Source of the DNA: Hesseltinella vesiculosa
Taxonomy: Eukaryota > Mucoromycota > Mucoromycetes > Mucorales > Cunninghamellaceae
Assembly (NCBI GenBank): GCA_002104935.1
Contig: MCGT01000016.1
Span: 248,001-312,000 of the forward strand
Reading direction: 5' to 3'
Length of the DNA: 64,000 nt
Positions 34,652 through 46,782 of this stretch are shown here, piece after piece. The stretch's first letter is position 1. Every line of letters starts with the position of its first letter. The position numbers were made by a program, and so were the translations under genes. Under the pieces are notes generated by a model. That model was given only the letters and a program-made list of their open reading frames with translations. It made no database searches and was not told the DNA's origin.

Positions 34652-35837
34652 ATGATGTCAGCAGATCAGCGACAACAGCGGCTGCTTGAACTGATCCATC
34701 GGCCAGTATCGAGCCGCCTTGTTCAATATGTGACACAGCAAGCTCGCCTCGTGATACCATGTCAAATGACGGGCACACCCTCCATGCCCATGCTCCCCTC
34801 CTTGGGCTCTTTTATCCAATCCTTGATCAAACGCTCCTGTGTCAAGCCAGGCACTCTTCTGGCCACCTTGGTTTTTTTGGAGCGTTTGCAGCGCCGCCTC
34901 GCCCACCTGGCCCGAGGCATGCCCTGCACCTGCCATCGCGTCTTTTTGGCCACCCTGATTGTTGCCTCCAAAAGCTTACACGACACATCTCCTAAAAACA
35001 AACACTGGGCCCGCTATGCTGTGCATTTCACTGTCTCGGAGATCAATCTCATGGAACAGCAATTGCTCACCCTCATGGTAAGCAAGCTGCGGTCATCCCA
35101 ACGACCCTTTTTTTAACGTTTGTTTTTGAATGGTGATTTCGTAGGATTATCAATTGATCATTTCTCCCGAAGAAATCGATCTTGCCTTTATTCAGTACGA
35201 ATTTTACAAAACACAGCACCAGCGACAGGCTGCCATGGCCTCCTCGGCGCAGCCTCCACTCTACCACGCCATTTTGACCCCGCCGCCACCGCAGCATCAT
35301 CAACAGCCTTCCTTGCATCCTTTTGCTTTGTCCCACCCACGACCAGCCACAACATTGGCCAGCTTGGAACACGCCTCTTATCCGAATGCCCTGCCCATCG
35401 CCGCAACCTCGGCCGAAGCAACACCGCCCTTTGCCCACAGTGACTATCTCGATCATCCCTCCCACCTGCCTGCCCCATCGTCCATGTACCCTTCTCATTC
35501 CTCTTCTTCATCTTCCCTCTCCACCGCCAACTCTTCGTCCTCGTCACTGTCACGCCACCATTGGCTCACGTCGTCCAAATCCTCCTCCTCCACTCTTTCG
35601 TCTCTTGGCACCATTGCCACGCCACCCAATCAGCCCACAGCTGCCGATCTGCCTTCGATCCCACTCTTGCCGCTGAAACACGCGAGCACGGACTCAAAGC
35701 CAGGTCTGCAGCAGCCCATCCTCTTGCATCCCCCAGCTCACCTGCGTGATAGCTATCGATTCAACACCATGTGGTCCCAAGATGCCTCCTCTGCTGACAC
35801 CAAACCTAGTCACCCCAGCTGGTCCCCATTCTCGTAG
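34652..35837 (+). CDS. Pho80/Pcl-type cyclin
   Basis: Cyclins of this class activate Pho85-type kinases in phosphate, cell-cycle or morphogenesis control. Two exons (34652-35077, 35145-35837) give 372 residues. The cyclin core (about residues 25-165) has LGSFIQSLIKRSCVKPGTLL, LATLVFLERLQRRL, TCHRVFLATLIVASKSLHD, NKHWARYAVHFTVSEINLME, and the intron-spanning LMDYQLIISPEEI. These match the Pcl1/Pcl2-like cyclin box. The long C-terminal half is Pro/Ser/His-rich and disordered. A second ATG two codons downstream is an equally possible start. The partner kinase is not in this window. Confidence 0.93.
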
Positions 35838-36090
35838 ATTGCTTACCCTTTTTTTTTCCACCGCATCCTTGTAATATAGCCTATTTTTTTCTTTCTATCT
35901 TTTGCAATAAAAACCTCCACTACCGAGTTGTTTAAATTTTCTAATTTTTTTTTATTTCAGTTATGCCAAATGTCAATTTACAAGAATCTGGAAAAAAGCA
36001 TGATGAAAAAAAAAAAAATCAGTGCCTAGCCCCCAACATTTTTTTGTTCTCCCCAAGACTTACCAAATGTTTCAGCAAAGGGTGCTGCGC

Positions 36091-36491
36091 TTACATGTTG
36101 GCCTTGATGGCGGTGACAATGTTGGCGAAGTTGGCACCAACAACTTCATCAACCTTGTTGCCGTTGCGGAAGAACAAGAAGGTGGGCATGGCACGGACAC
36201 CGACTTCGGCAGCAATGTCCTGGAAGAAAAAATATCAGAAGTGTGAGCCCCACTATTATTTGTTTACTGTAGCTGCAAGCGAATGGTCCATCAGAAACTT
36301 ACCGAAGCTTCATCAACATCGACCTTGGCAAACACGACGTTGGTGTATTCGTCCACCAAATTTTCAAACTTGGGGGCGATCATCTTGCAGGGACCGCACC
36401 AGGTAGCGTAGAAGTCAACGACAACCAACTTATCACTGGCAATCAAAGCATTGAATTCTTCGAGGTTCTTGGGGTAGTTTTGGATAGCCAT
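36091..36491 (-). CDS. Thioredoxin
   Basis: This is a small cytosolic dithiol reductant for ribonucleotide reductase, peroxiredoxins and similar partners. Two exons (36303-36491, 36091-36219) give 105 residues, the standard length. The active site is [20 protein letters not shown], with WCGPC intact. The conserved cis-proline loop is [11 protein letters not shown], and the C-terminus [13 protein letters not shown] is typical. No signal or targeting peptide is seen, so the cytosol is likely. Confidence 0.97.
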
Positions 36492-36789
36492 TTCTAATAT
36501 ATTTTTGTATTATTGAAAACAGAAAAGAAAAACAAAGAAAAAACATCCAAGACCTTAAATAATGAACTAGCGGTCACTCCTGGCCAATCAAGTCGCTGAA
36601 TCAGCAAAGCTTCGCCGAGCAAAAAAAAAAAAAAAAATGACGATGATGACATTTTCAAAAAGGTTTGTCATCCAAAGCACCTTCTCGTTGATTTCCTTTT
36701 CTTCTCCTTTTCGATTTCATGAAAGTCTTCCTATCACCCTTTCTGATTTCTTTGGCCTAAAAATATGCTTTATTGGATGTTCCTTAACA
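36492..36789. promoter_or_regulatory. Thioredoxin upstream region
   Basis: About 300 bp separate the thioredoxin start and the end of the dipeptidyl aminopeptidase gene, both minus strand. It has an A run at 36620-36636. No specific stress element was identified. Confidence 0.35.
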
Positions 36790-39700
36790 TTAATCCAGAG
36801 GAGGCACGTCACCCGAGAACTTTCCAAAGGTTTCTTTTCGTAAATGCAGATAGTCTTCTCCGCCAAAGCTAAAAACGAGATAAATTAGGCGTGAGCCACG
36901 GCTCGAAGCATGAACTGTCATACCTTTCCCATAAGAAATCTGTCAATAGATAGTACATATTGGCATTGGCTTCATGGTGCTCTATAAAATGATTGCTGTC
37001 GGTGTAGAACTGGACACGGTATGAATGGATCGAAGCACGTGTAAGCCGATCCACGAGGATAGCGGTGTTTTGGAAATGCACTGATTCCAAAAAAGAAAAG
37101 GATCAGACCGCAAGTTTCAAACTGTGTAAAACCCCCTCGGCTCGATCTTTTTTTTTTTTACCATTGTCATCGGCGGTGCCATGTACCAATAAAAACTTGG
37201 TGTTAGCAAATCCAGTCATGTTGGTCACTGCGCTACGTTGATATCCTTCTGGGTTCATGTCGGGTGTCAGCATGTATCGTTCTGTGTACACCGAATCTAA
37301 AGGGAAAAAAAGGGCTTTGAGCCATGGTATCCATCACTCGCCTTGTCCGTACCATAATAACGCCAGTCTGTCACCGGAGCCACTGCCATGCCGGCCTTGA
37401 ATATTCCTTGGTTAGCCTCTATACACTTGGCAACCAGAAATCCTCCAAAGGACTATTTCAAAGGGATACAATGAGGATACACGTTCTTCTCTTCCAGCCG
37501 AGACCTGGACCTACCCAGCCCCAGATGGATATCCTGGATGCATCAACGTATTTCAGTTGACTCCAATGGCGGGCGGCATTCAATTGATCCACGGCTTCCA
37601 AGGTGCCAAGGCGGCCACGCACATCCATTCGAAAGTCGCGGCCACGGTTGCCTGTACCTCGGCCGTCGACTGTCACTACAATGTATTGCAGCTTGCTAGA
37701 CAGGAATGTGTGCCAATCCAGCTGGAATTCGTGCGTCACTGATTGTGAGTTGGGGCCGCCATATACACGGAACAGCACCGGGTACTTTTGTGTCGCGTCA
37801 AAGCCGGGTGGCAGCTGTTCTTCCACGTGCAGCTCTGGGAAGAAGCCGGCAAATGAACAAAGCTTATTTCTCTCTTGGTTTTTTTTTTTTTTGTGGAGTT
37901 ACCTCGGCCGCCGCTGGTGATGGTAACGTATCGCTTGGTAGGGAGGTCAAAGTTGGCGAGCTTCTGTTTAAGGCCGTCGTTGGCTTGAACGGTAAGTTCA
38001 ATCTTGCTGTCATCGACATGATGGATCGTAGTGACAGGTACGTCAGGGCCTTGATAATGCAACACATAATAGCTCTTGTCCGGGGAAAAGGTAGCCTCGT
38101 AAAACGCAGTCAGGTCGATGTCGTCAGGACACGTCATACATGTCTTTTCAGCGGTTGCCAGTGATAACATATACAAATGGCGTTCCAACGGCGAGCGTTC
38201 CGTTGAAATAAAATACCTTTTCATAAAATTAAAAAGACGGTGGGTAAGCTTTACACATGAAGAAATGAGCTTGGGCGGAGGATTTACACTTTTTGTCGAA
38301 TTGGATCCACAACCACCGAGCGATCCTGGATTTCCCATGGGCCAGATGTCAGCCAGACTCTGTCGATGGCCATTTCATCCAAGCGCAATGTGAGCTGAGC
38401 CAAGTGCATATAACCTTGGTCGTTATTGAGCCAGTCGACAAACACAAGCGTATCGTTGGTTCGGCTGACAAAGCGCATGTTCATGCCTTGGTCCAGCCAG
38501 CCTCGGTCTAGCGGAGCATCCTTTGAGAGGGTAGACAATGTTGCATTGGTGCCGTTGTGCCATTGTACTATGTTGGTGATCTGGAGGTCTTGCACGCGGT
38601 TGGTCTGTTTGAACAGGAGCACGTCGCTGTCATCGGTCATCCAGGCCACATCCACCACGAGCCGGTCGTCCACATCGAAGTCTGTCTGGGATTGGCCATT
38701 GGTTGGGGATAATGTCGCTGCCACCGTCGCGTTGCCCAACACAACACTGTCTATGGCGGTTTCTAGCGAATACACATGCAACGTCGCCATGGGGTTGGCT
38801 TGACCAGCCTACAACGAAATATAAGCTTGGGATGGGATGGTAGTCATTTTTTGTTTGTTACCTTTGGGTATCGTATGGCTTGCTCAGATGGGTAAATGTC
38901 GTTTGCGGACTCCTCATAGATAGGCAGGTGTAGTACTGGCACCTGGCTAGCATCCAGGCGGAGATAGGCTAATCGGTTGCCATCAGGGGACCACCACAGC
39001 GCATGATCTTGATTCAGCAGCTCCTCTACACAAAAAGAGAGCGAGTTGGCTGCTTTTTTCATTCAACGGCAGACACGTACCTTCATAGACCCAGTCAGGT
39101 ATGCCATTGAAAACAGTGTCGGATCCGTCGTGTGTGATTTGTGTGTGCGTAGCCAGATCTGTCACGTACAGATTATTTTCACGCACATAGGCGATATGGC
39201 GACCTGTCGGGCTCCACTGGGCAAAGGATACCGTTACGCCAGGCTCTAGTAGCAAGGACAGGTGCTGGCGCGCTCGATTGTATACGTACATTGTCGACAC
39301 TTTGGATCGTTGCCATACCTGTTGGGTACGCCAATGAATGAGTAGGGGGGTCCTTTTTATCCCTTGCTGCAGTGCGTCAGGCATTACCTTTGAAGCATTG
39401 GCCGAAAGTAATATGTGTTTCTGATCCTGAGAAAAGCTGAAATGATCGATCGACAGTGACCGGTTATTCATTACCTACATACAAAAATAGGTGGGATTAG
39501 CCTGGATCATTGTCGATGTGTTCATGTACGAGCTGCGAGCCTTTGACAAGTAGTTGGGCTTTTTTGGTGTCCACATGTTGCACAAGCAGGTTGTTCGTTG
39601 CTCGATCCAGTAAGGCAATATGGCCAGTCAGATTGCCTGGTAAAAGAATGAAGGCAAGGTGAGCCGTGTTTTCCAAAAATGCCACGTTTTTTTTTTTATT

Positions 39701-40360
39701 ACCATCGTTCGCCCAGGTGATGCGTGGTCGTTTTGGTGTATAGTCCGTATTGAAGATATCATTAAAGTCGATGTGTTTTACTGTCGTCTCGTCTTCGTTT
39801 GTCGCGTCTATGCACGGATGAAAAGAGGGATGAGTTCCAATCCTATTTCACGTGTCTCTCATTAAAAGGGTCCTATTGGCGTTACCTGGAGACAAGTTTT
39901 GCATCACAATCAGCCATATTAGCCAGCCGGAGAGCAAAAAGACAAAAAAGCCAAAGCATAGCCATGTTTTGCCTCTCTATCGTAAAAGTAAACACAGGAG
40001 GGTGAGCGAGATAAGAAGGGTAGTAGAGGCTACCTTTGTGCGTTTTGTGGAGGTGGTGGGCTCGTCAAAATCATCGGCGGCTCCAATCAGCTGGTCTTGT
40101 TCATCTTTCGGGACGGCATTGTTGAGGATGTTGTCGTCATCGAGCGATGGTTCGTAATAGGATTTGCGCATCATTGAGGGGCTGTTGCTTTTCTGAGAAA
40201 GGAGGCTGGACACGGATGAATTGGAGTCGCTTTTCGAGCTGGAAGCGGAATTAAAGCTTTCGATACTGTGTCGGCCATCCACCATATCAATATATTCATC
40301 AACAATAGCATCAAACGATGATGGTGTATCCAGATCGACCAAGGGTATAGGGGATGTCAT
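36790..40360 (-). CDS. Dipeptidyl aminopeptidase (DPP IV / Ste13-Dap2 family), type II membrane protein
   Basis: This S9B serine peptidase removes X-Pro/X-Ala dipeptides in Golgi or vacuole. Fourteen exons (40034-40360, 39886-39976, 39703-39807, 39530-39636, 39388-39474, 39081-39318, 38862-39025, 38288-38808, 37903-38216, 37515-37834, 37353-37452, 37162-37296, 36924-37080, 36790-36868) give 914 residues. A Ser-rich cytosolic tail of about 110 residues precedes the single membrane helix [19 protein letters not shown]. The beta-propeller includes [11 protein letters not shown] and [15 protein letters not shown]. The hydrolase domain has [19 protein letters not shown], the nucleophile GWSFGG (split by an intron after GW), the aspartate in HGTADDNVHFQN and the histidine in DSNHF. 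The triad is complete, so the enzyme should be active. Confidence 0.96.
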
Positions 40361-40951
40361 TGATAGAGCAAGTCCACACAGAAAAAAAAAAAAAAGGAAG
40401 AAAAAAAAATAAGAAACGAAAGAAAAGAGGAGTAAGAAACCGAGTGCGACGTAAAATAAAAAAAAAAGCAGAGCCGGGAAGGTTAGACCTTTCTATCTTT
40501 CGAGAGCTCGCCTCGAATCGTCATTTAACCTACCAAGAGAACCTACTACACTGCTGATGGAGAAAAAAGTGTGGTAAAGAAAGAGATATAAAAATCAAGA
40601 GCCACGAGGAAGGGCGACGGCAAAAAAGAAAACTGTTGTTGGGTATTAGGGAGGTAGAAAGAAAAAAGAGGGGGGGGAGCAGCCGGCAAGGCATGTTTAA
40701 ATTTGGAGAAATAGCAAAACATATTAAGGGAACTCCTTGCTTTATGCATTGCTAACTTTAAACTATATTTTGCACTCACCATGCCCACGCCCTAAAAATA
40801 AAGATTCATAGGAGTCCAGGAAGAAGTATGTCTTCTTCCGCTTCCTTTTTCAAACCGAGATGTTCTTCTTAATTCATGCAGTTCTATTTGTTTGGCTTCG
40901 ATTTCCGCATCTAGCCTTTGTCACTGCAAAGGCACAGCCTAGAGGTTATTC
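40361..40951. other. Upstream region of the dipeptidyl aminopeptidase gene
   Basis: This holds A-rich leader DNA directly upstream of the minus-strand start and AT-rich spacer. No gene was seen. Confidence 0.4.
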
Positions 40952-41262
40952 CTACAGTTTAATAAGTGGTTGAAAATGTGTGGGATGCTCCAGTGCCGCC
41001 TGAAGAGTTGTATCTCCATGATGTAGGACAGCCGTTCGACAAATCCTACATGCCTTCCGCGTAGAAACATCAGAGCCATAGACTACCTCATTTGGTGTTA
41101 ATCCAGTGCTTGTGTGAGTCTTCGTTCGATACGGCGCTTTTCGTTGATGGGCAGCTTTTTTTTTTTAAAGAAAAAGAAGTGAGCATTTCAATATCTGAGA
41201 AATACTAAATGATGCCGCGCTACCTCACTTTTAGCAGCCTCCTCCTTTGTGGTCTTGGTCAT
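40952..41262 (-). CDS. Candidate 78-residue protein with CxxC, or retroelement integrase scrap
   Basis: Two exons (41229-41262, 40952-41154) join in frame: MTKTTKEEAAKTAHQRKAPY, then THTSTGLTPNEVVYGSDVS, ACRICRTAVLHHGDTTL and a stop after PLIKL. The segment STGLTPNEVVYG strongly resembles the integrase-core end of Ty3/gypsy elements, which favours a fossil. The intact frame, splice sites and CxxC favour a small gene that may have captured such a fragment. The downstream half has an ankyrin-like flavour (GDTTLQAALEHP) but is too short to call. The two readings cannot be separated without homology search. Confidence 0.4.
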
Positions 41263-41825
41263 AGCGGTGTTATCGCTGCTCGCGCTTTCGAGCAAGGTGG
41301 AAACAAGGAGGACACGCAAGACAAAGCGAGCCACTTTTTTTGTAGGATGGGCAAAAAAATATTGCTTGGTCGCTGTTCAATTTGCTGTTACTAGTTGCTT
41401 AAAAATCGACGGTCACCATTGGATTTATCCGTCCTGGGGTCTAACGAATGTCAAGGAACGACCACATTGGATGGGCTCCGCCCAACCTTTCTGCAATTTT
41501 CCAAAATGGGCAGTCTTGTTATGCTGGTGGTTATTTGGGGGAGTGGACGTATACCAGATAGATGGCTTTCTGTCGTCAAAGCAAGCCAAGTACGACGTCG
41601 ATGGTCTTGGGAAGTGAGCACATTTGAAAAAGTCCCACCTTTCTTTTTTATGACTTACAGCTGCACCAATCACCTTGGAGAGCCGTTTGCTACAGTATTT
41701 AATCACAGAGGCTTGTGTATCCTGGCAACCATGTCAAGTGATTAAACTGTTGGCGCTTGCATTGTTCTTGATGGTGGTCAAGGCTAAAGCTTTCATACCA
41801 TCGTTTCTTCTGCGTCGTTACCAAG
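41263..41825. other. Spacer upstream of the JmjC gene
   Basis: This is mixed-composition DNA without a supportable gene. Open frames here lack domain character. It may hold promoter elements of the JmjC gene. Confidence 0.35.
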
Positions 41826-44800
41826 ATGGACGGCAGGAACTTGTGGCAACTTCGAATTTCTTCCTTCTTTCAAAAAGGGGTCTTAGCTGAAGATGAGGTG
41901 GCCATGACCGACGATGAGGATGCTAGGAAAATGGGCGAGGTGACAGGTTGATCCCGATATATGCGATGATCCCAGCATTTTCCTCCTGTCATCAGGTTAA
42001 GCTTTCCAACAGACGGCCCTTGACATACAGCGCCTTTTCAAACAACAATGCGATCCTTGCATCCGTCTCATTTCAAGCCCAAGCAGCGGTTTCTTCGGCG
42101 TCTTGTTGTGTGCAATCCAGGCTGCCTATTGACGTTCCATGTGGAAAAGCAGCAAGAGAGAAAGAAAGAAAGAAAGAAAGAAAAAGAAACAGCGAGACAC
42201 GGTGTGCGTGTCCTTTTTTCAAATGCCGAATGCAGGTTCTTTCGCTCCGTCCTCTTGGGGCACCTTCTTTTTTTTAACCAAGCCGACCCACTGGCTTTTT
42301 TCCTTCTTTGCGACTATTTTTTTTTTTTTTTTTGTGATTGCAGTAGTCTTGATGGATGTTATGCCGTCGCACTATGATGTGTTCCCCTTGGATGCAAAGC
42401 TCAAGGCGCCATTTACCTCTGTAGATCGCCTATTGATTACGGAAAGCAATTATGAGGAATTATTCGACATTGTGCTAAAGGTATGCAAGTCGAACGACAA
42501 GCCGCTCGTCATCAGCAATTTCCACAACTTGAGTGCATGGGATCCCGGCTTTTTTGATATATCCAATATCCCCATTCAGTTTGGTCAACATGGTAATGAT
42601 CCTAGGCTGGTGTACCGAAGCAATAGACCAGCGTTTGATTCTTTTTCTTTCTCTCTTTTAAAAAAGACATTGTGGGCGTCAATAAAGACGGCGACAGGAA
42701 AGAAATGTCCATGGCAAACTTTGCGAAGGATCTATACGAATCAGAACGCCAAGGCAAGTCTTGCCCATCCTATGCTGCTCAGGTGCCAGCGAGCCCAGTG
42801 CCGCTACTACGTCGACAAAAAGACCCACCTCCACTCCAGTCTGCCGGCATCATGGACGCGTCTGATTTTTATTATGCAAAGGACCTAGACTGCCCTCCCA
42901 ACTACTTGAGCAAACTGCAAGCCTTGATGCCATCTTGCTTGGCACCTTTGGGTCAAAATGATCTCTTTGGTATCATGCCCAAACACCTGCAGGCCATCAA
43001 TCTCTTGTGTTATTTTGGTGGCTCTGGCACCGGCACTCCTCTACATACCGACATTTCGGGCACCATCGGCCACAACCTCATGACATACGCTGACAATGGC
43101 GCCTATGCTCAGTGGCTCATGATACCAAATGACCAGTACGACTTACTTCGAAAAGCGAGCAATGACCTATTAGGTAAAAAAAAAAAAAAAAAAAAAAAGT
43201 CTACTCTGGCTTATTTTTTTTTAATGCCTGGTAGCCCGAAAGGCCCGTCTAAGATCTAGCAATAACATTCCATCAAATTACGTCGATAGCGAACGCATTT
43301 GGATTTCGTTTCAGCAGCTGCAAGAGTATAACATTCGCACATATGTAGTGAACCAGCGCCCAGGCGATTTGGTGCTTGTGCCAAGTCTCTGCTACCACCA
43401 AGTCATCAACGTTGGTGTCACTATGAAAATTGCTTGGAACCGCATGACAGACATGTCGCTACTCTATGGCATCCGCGATCAGCTGCCTCGGTATCAAAAG
43501 TAGGATAAAAGAAAATAGCTGTGTCTTCTTGATGTTAAACCAACCACCCAATTTTTTTTTAGAAACGCCCGCCCAGAATCCTACCGATGCAAGGCTACCG
43601 TCTACTTTGCTCTGAAACATATTTTGAACAACATGGAAACCTCGAAAACACTCAGTGGTCACCGCGAAAAGTCCTTTTTCTCCCAGTGCCAAGTCCTGCT
43701 GCATCTGTTTGCAAAGCATGTGCTCCTGCCGGAAATGATCGAGCGTCTCCCAGCCGAAGAAGTTGACGACAGTGAAATCATTCAAGATGACGTCAATGTC
43801 AGTCCTACGCCCGACCGGGCCGATTATTCGTTTGACGTGATGTGCGACTTTTGCCACTGCGATGTTTTCCATCGATACTACAAGTGCAGCGAGTGCAACC
43901 TAGACCTGTGCATGATGTGCTACGCCACTGGCCGCTCGTGTGTCCACATGTGCAGCCTCCACATGCACGAGCCTGAAAACACCCTGTCCAATGATCTTGG
44001 GATCGCTGAAGCTCATGACAGCACTAATGCAATGCCCACCACCCGTCTACAGCGTTACTGTCGCCTCTATTCGGATGTCATCAGACAAGTCAATAGCACC
44101 TTTGGCCGATGCGTGCTCACCCCGGAAGTCAACACACCTCTGTAAGTTTGAAGAGAGAAATTCAGAGCAGGGACCGTTGGTCGTCATGCCCGCTCATTTG
44201 TCGACTTGTATAGGGAGTGCTACCAAACCGATGCATTCTCGCTGGCAACAATCTGCCGACGCATTGAAATGTACCGGGAGACACAAGGGGTAATGTTTTT
44301 CGCCTGGTGTTCAGCTTTAGCTAATTTTTTTTCTTGCTTTCAGTACCTTTGTAACAAATTCTTTTGCCAACACTGCGAGCAAATTTTTGACCTGGAGGTA
44401 CTACAGACGCATTACAATCTGGATCTGAAGAGCATTTTTGGCCGGCGACCTTGTGTCATCTCTGCTGGCCACTCGTCCTTCCCTTTTACCTGCCCCGACT
44501 GCACGCGTGAATGCACCGGCTGTCGACCTTTGCCTGTTCAGCCCGAAAACACCTCGACTTCCAAGCGTATGCTCTACTATCAGCCAATCGAGGTTTTTCT
44601 CGATTACTTTGGCGGCTACGTGGACACTGGCCTGTACCAGGTAAAAAAAAAAAAAAAAAAGCAAACAAAAAATGGACGTCACCTGACTTGTTTGACGGGT
44701 GTGGTGATTTTCTATTCTGAATCATAGTCGTGCTCTTGGCCCCGGTTCATGCTACACCAAGTAAGCAGAGACGCGAGTTAGAAAAAGCCATAGACTCACC

Positions 44801-45197
44801 TAGCCGATTTTTATAGCCAGAACCCTCTGCCAAGCTCAAACTCAAGGCAAAAGTATGGCAGTTCCCCTCGGACTTTGTTCATCTAGCAGCTGGGGAGCTT
44901 ATCAACCGTATCACTCGGTCTGGCTGGGAATCGTGGGGCAAGGACAAAAAACACAATGTCTCGCTGGTACTGACCTGGCTGCTACGTTCCTGGCTGCGGA
45001 TGGCTTCCCTGACACTTCAAGACGGAGATACCATGACGCCAGGTACAAACTACACTTATACTCCCAGCGAAAGTGACGTCAAACATGCGAATGGCTATTT
45101 TGATCTCAACAATGTGGCCCTGTCTATACCCAGCTTGGATCACATCCTCAAGCCACGATCCAGCGCCCGCAAACGCCCTCTGTCCAGCATGAACTAG
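41826..45197 (+). CDS. JmjC-domain protein with ZZ-type zinc finger (putative histone demethylase)
   Basis: JmjC enzymes are Fe(II)/2-oxoglutarate dioxygenases, often histone lysine demethylases. Ten exons are proposed: 41826-41939, 42013-42088, 42344-42592, 42667-43173, 43235-43499, 43563-44141, 44214-44289, 44344-44640, 44728-44760, 44817-45197, totalling 858 residues. The first two exons (MDGRNLWQLRISSFFQ..., TALDIQRLFKQQ) join in phase but across a long 255-nt intron, so the start could instead be 42352. The JmjC core has LLCYFGGSGTGTPLHTDISG (HxD iron ligands), RPGDLVLVPSLCYHQVINVG (distal histidine) and an AWNR block. A ZZ-like finger follows: CDFCHCDVF, YKCSECNLDLCMMCY. Further CxxC pairs occur at FFCQHCEQ and FTCPDC. 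Iron ligands look intact. It most resembles KDM3/JMJD1-type proteins. Confidence 0.87.
42150..42186 (+). repeat. GAAA microsatellite
   Basis: This short GAAA/GAAAG array lies inside the proposed second intron of the JmjC gene. Confidence 0.85.
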
Positions 45198-45559
45198 CCA
45201 AAAAGGAAAAGAAAAAAGCTATGGCCGACCTCTTCCTCCTCTATGTTTTTTCCCGCTTTTGATATCCATTGCTACACTTCCTTCTCTCCTTTTTGCTTTG
45301 TTAGAAGATGCGCAGCAAAAAAAAAAAAATGGACAGAAAAAAAAATAAATGTGTCAACGGTCTTTGAATTTCCCAATGCAATGCAAAAATCCTAGTTTGG
45401 AAATTGTTGACAGTGTGACAAGCAAACCTGGCCCATGCATTCAAAACGGATCTTTTTCTTTCCTTCTCTCCTTTTCTCTTATTCATTGTTAGTGACGCCC
45501 TTGCTTGTTTGATTATGCAAAATTTATTTATAAGCGGCTTGACGGAGGAGCCGGTCATC
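45198..45559. other. Spacer between the JmjC and four-helix membrane protein genes
   Basis: This contains A runs at 45317-45329 and 45338-45347 and a pyrimidine-rich leader (45448-45480). An in-frame alternative ATG for the next gene lies at 45515. No separate gene was seen. Confidence 0.4.
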
Positions 45560-46564
45560 ATGGAGGCTTCGTTTACACGAAAATTTTGCGGGATCATGTC
45601 CCTTCGGGCTGGAGGAGCCATTGCTTGTTTGATATGGATTGTAAGCCATTTCTAGTAAAAAAAAAAAAAAAAAAAAAAGGAGGATGTCCCTTGTACCGTG
45701 CTCAAAGAAATCGTCTGACCACCTTATTTTTTCTCACAGGGCATTGGGTTGTATGGCTGTATCCTCGCTTTCCAATTCAAAAGCCGTAAGTCAAGAAGCA
45801 CGCCAAGCAAAAGCTCATATCCACCCTCCTTTTTTTTTTTGTGCATAGCTTTGTACTCATACATCGCAGAAGGAGCTTTGATTGCTCAGGGCATCACATG
45901 CGTGTTCCTGGTTCTGGCGGCAGGCTCGGCGCTGGCGGGACTTTATCTTGAATCCATGCTCGTGTTGAACCATGCACATCGAGTAGTATGGCTGACAGTC
46001 ATTTGCTTCCTGGTGGATTTTATGGTGACCATCATTGTGTTTGGCATCGGCCAGCAAGACAATGCAAACTGGTGCTACGAGGAATCGCTGGGCCAAGTGG
46101 ACGATCAGGTGACTCTGGGCGGCAGCGCCGTCAATTACACTGTGCCGATCAACATGGATTTTTACAACTGCAGCAAGATCTGGCAAGATGAGCTCAAGTT
46201 TGCTATTGCATTGATGATTATCTTCTTGATCTTCTTCGTAAGGCCTATGGGAGAAAAAGCAAAAATGGGCAAGGCAACTCACCGGCTTGTCACAATATAG
46301 CTCTACTGGGCCTGGTGCCTGTGGGCCTACACACAAAAGCTGCGCATCATTCTCAACCCTGCCAACTTCAAAAATTACTTTATTGACAATGGAGCAATGG
46401 GCATGCCTGTGCATGATGGGATGGGTCCACCACCGATGGGTCCTCCGATGGAGTACATGAATATGCCCTCGCAGCAAAATGAGCTACCTCCAGGTGCTTA
46501 TCCCTCGGATATCGAAGCCCCCCTTACCCATATTTCCCTGAAAATGATCAGCAGCAGAGCTTAG
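45560..46564 (+). CDS. Four-transmembrane-helix protein, tetraspanin/MARVEL-like, unknown function
   Basis: Four exons (45560-45640, 45740-45785, 45849-46237, 46301-46564) give 259 residues. Hydrophobic segments are LRAGGAIACLIWIGIGLYGC, ALIAQGITCVFLVLAAGSAL, RVVWLTVICFLVDFMVTIIV and LKFAIALMIIFLIFFLYWAW. The loop between helices three and four holds NWCYEE and DFYNCSK, two cysteines that could pair, plus N-glycosylation sites (NYT, NCS). The tail is Met/Pro/Gly-rich (GMGPPPMGPPMEY). This is a recurrent fungal 4-TM architecture without a known role. The extreme C-terminus is odd: another frame downstream (PYPYFPENDQQQSLAQMSR... stop at 46605) looks more natural than the called end, so a frameshift or an unseen splice is possible. 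An upstream in-frame ATG exists at 45515. Confidence 0.82.
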
Positions 46565-46782
46565 CTCAAATGTCCCGCAATCTCATGGGAAGGTTCAAGT
46601 CATGATCGCCTTCCCTCCCTCTCCCTTCTGTCGCTGGATACCCAATCACATCTTAAAAAATAAAATCTACACTCTTGAGGCTGTTTATGTACATTTTTGA
46701 GATCTAAAATAAGCAAGGTAGGTGTGGGGTAAAAAAAAAAAAAAATAGTGGGCAAAGGTACAAATACACAAAAAGGAGACCG

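Noticed and set aside
40952..41262. Calling this an ankyrin-repeat protein
   Set aside because: Only a fragment of one possible repeat is present, and an integrase-like motif explains part of it.
42150..42186. GAAA array considered as a CRISPR or satellite
   Set aside because: A simple microsatellite with no spacers; it lies in an intron.
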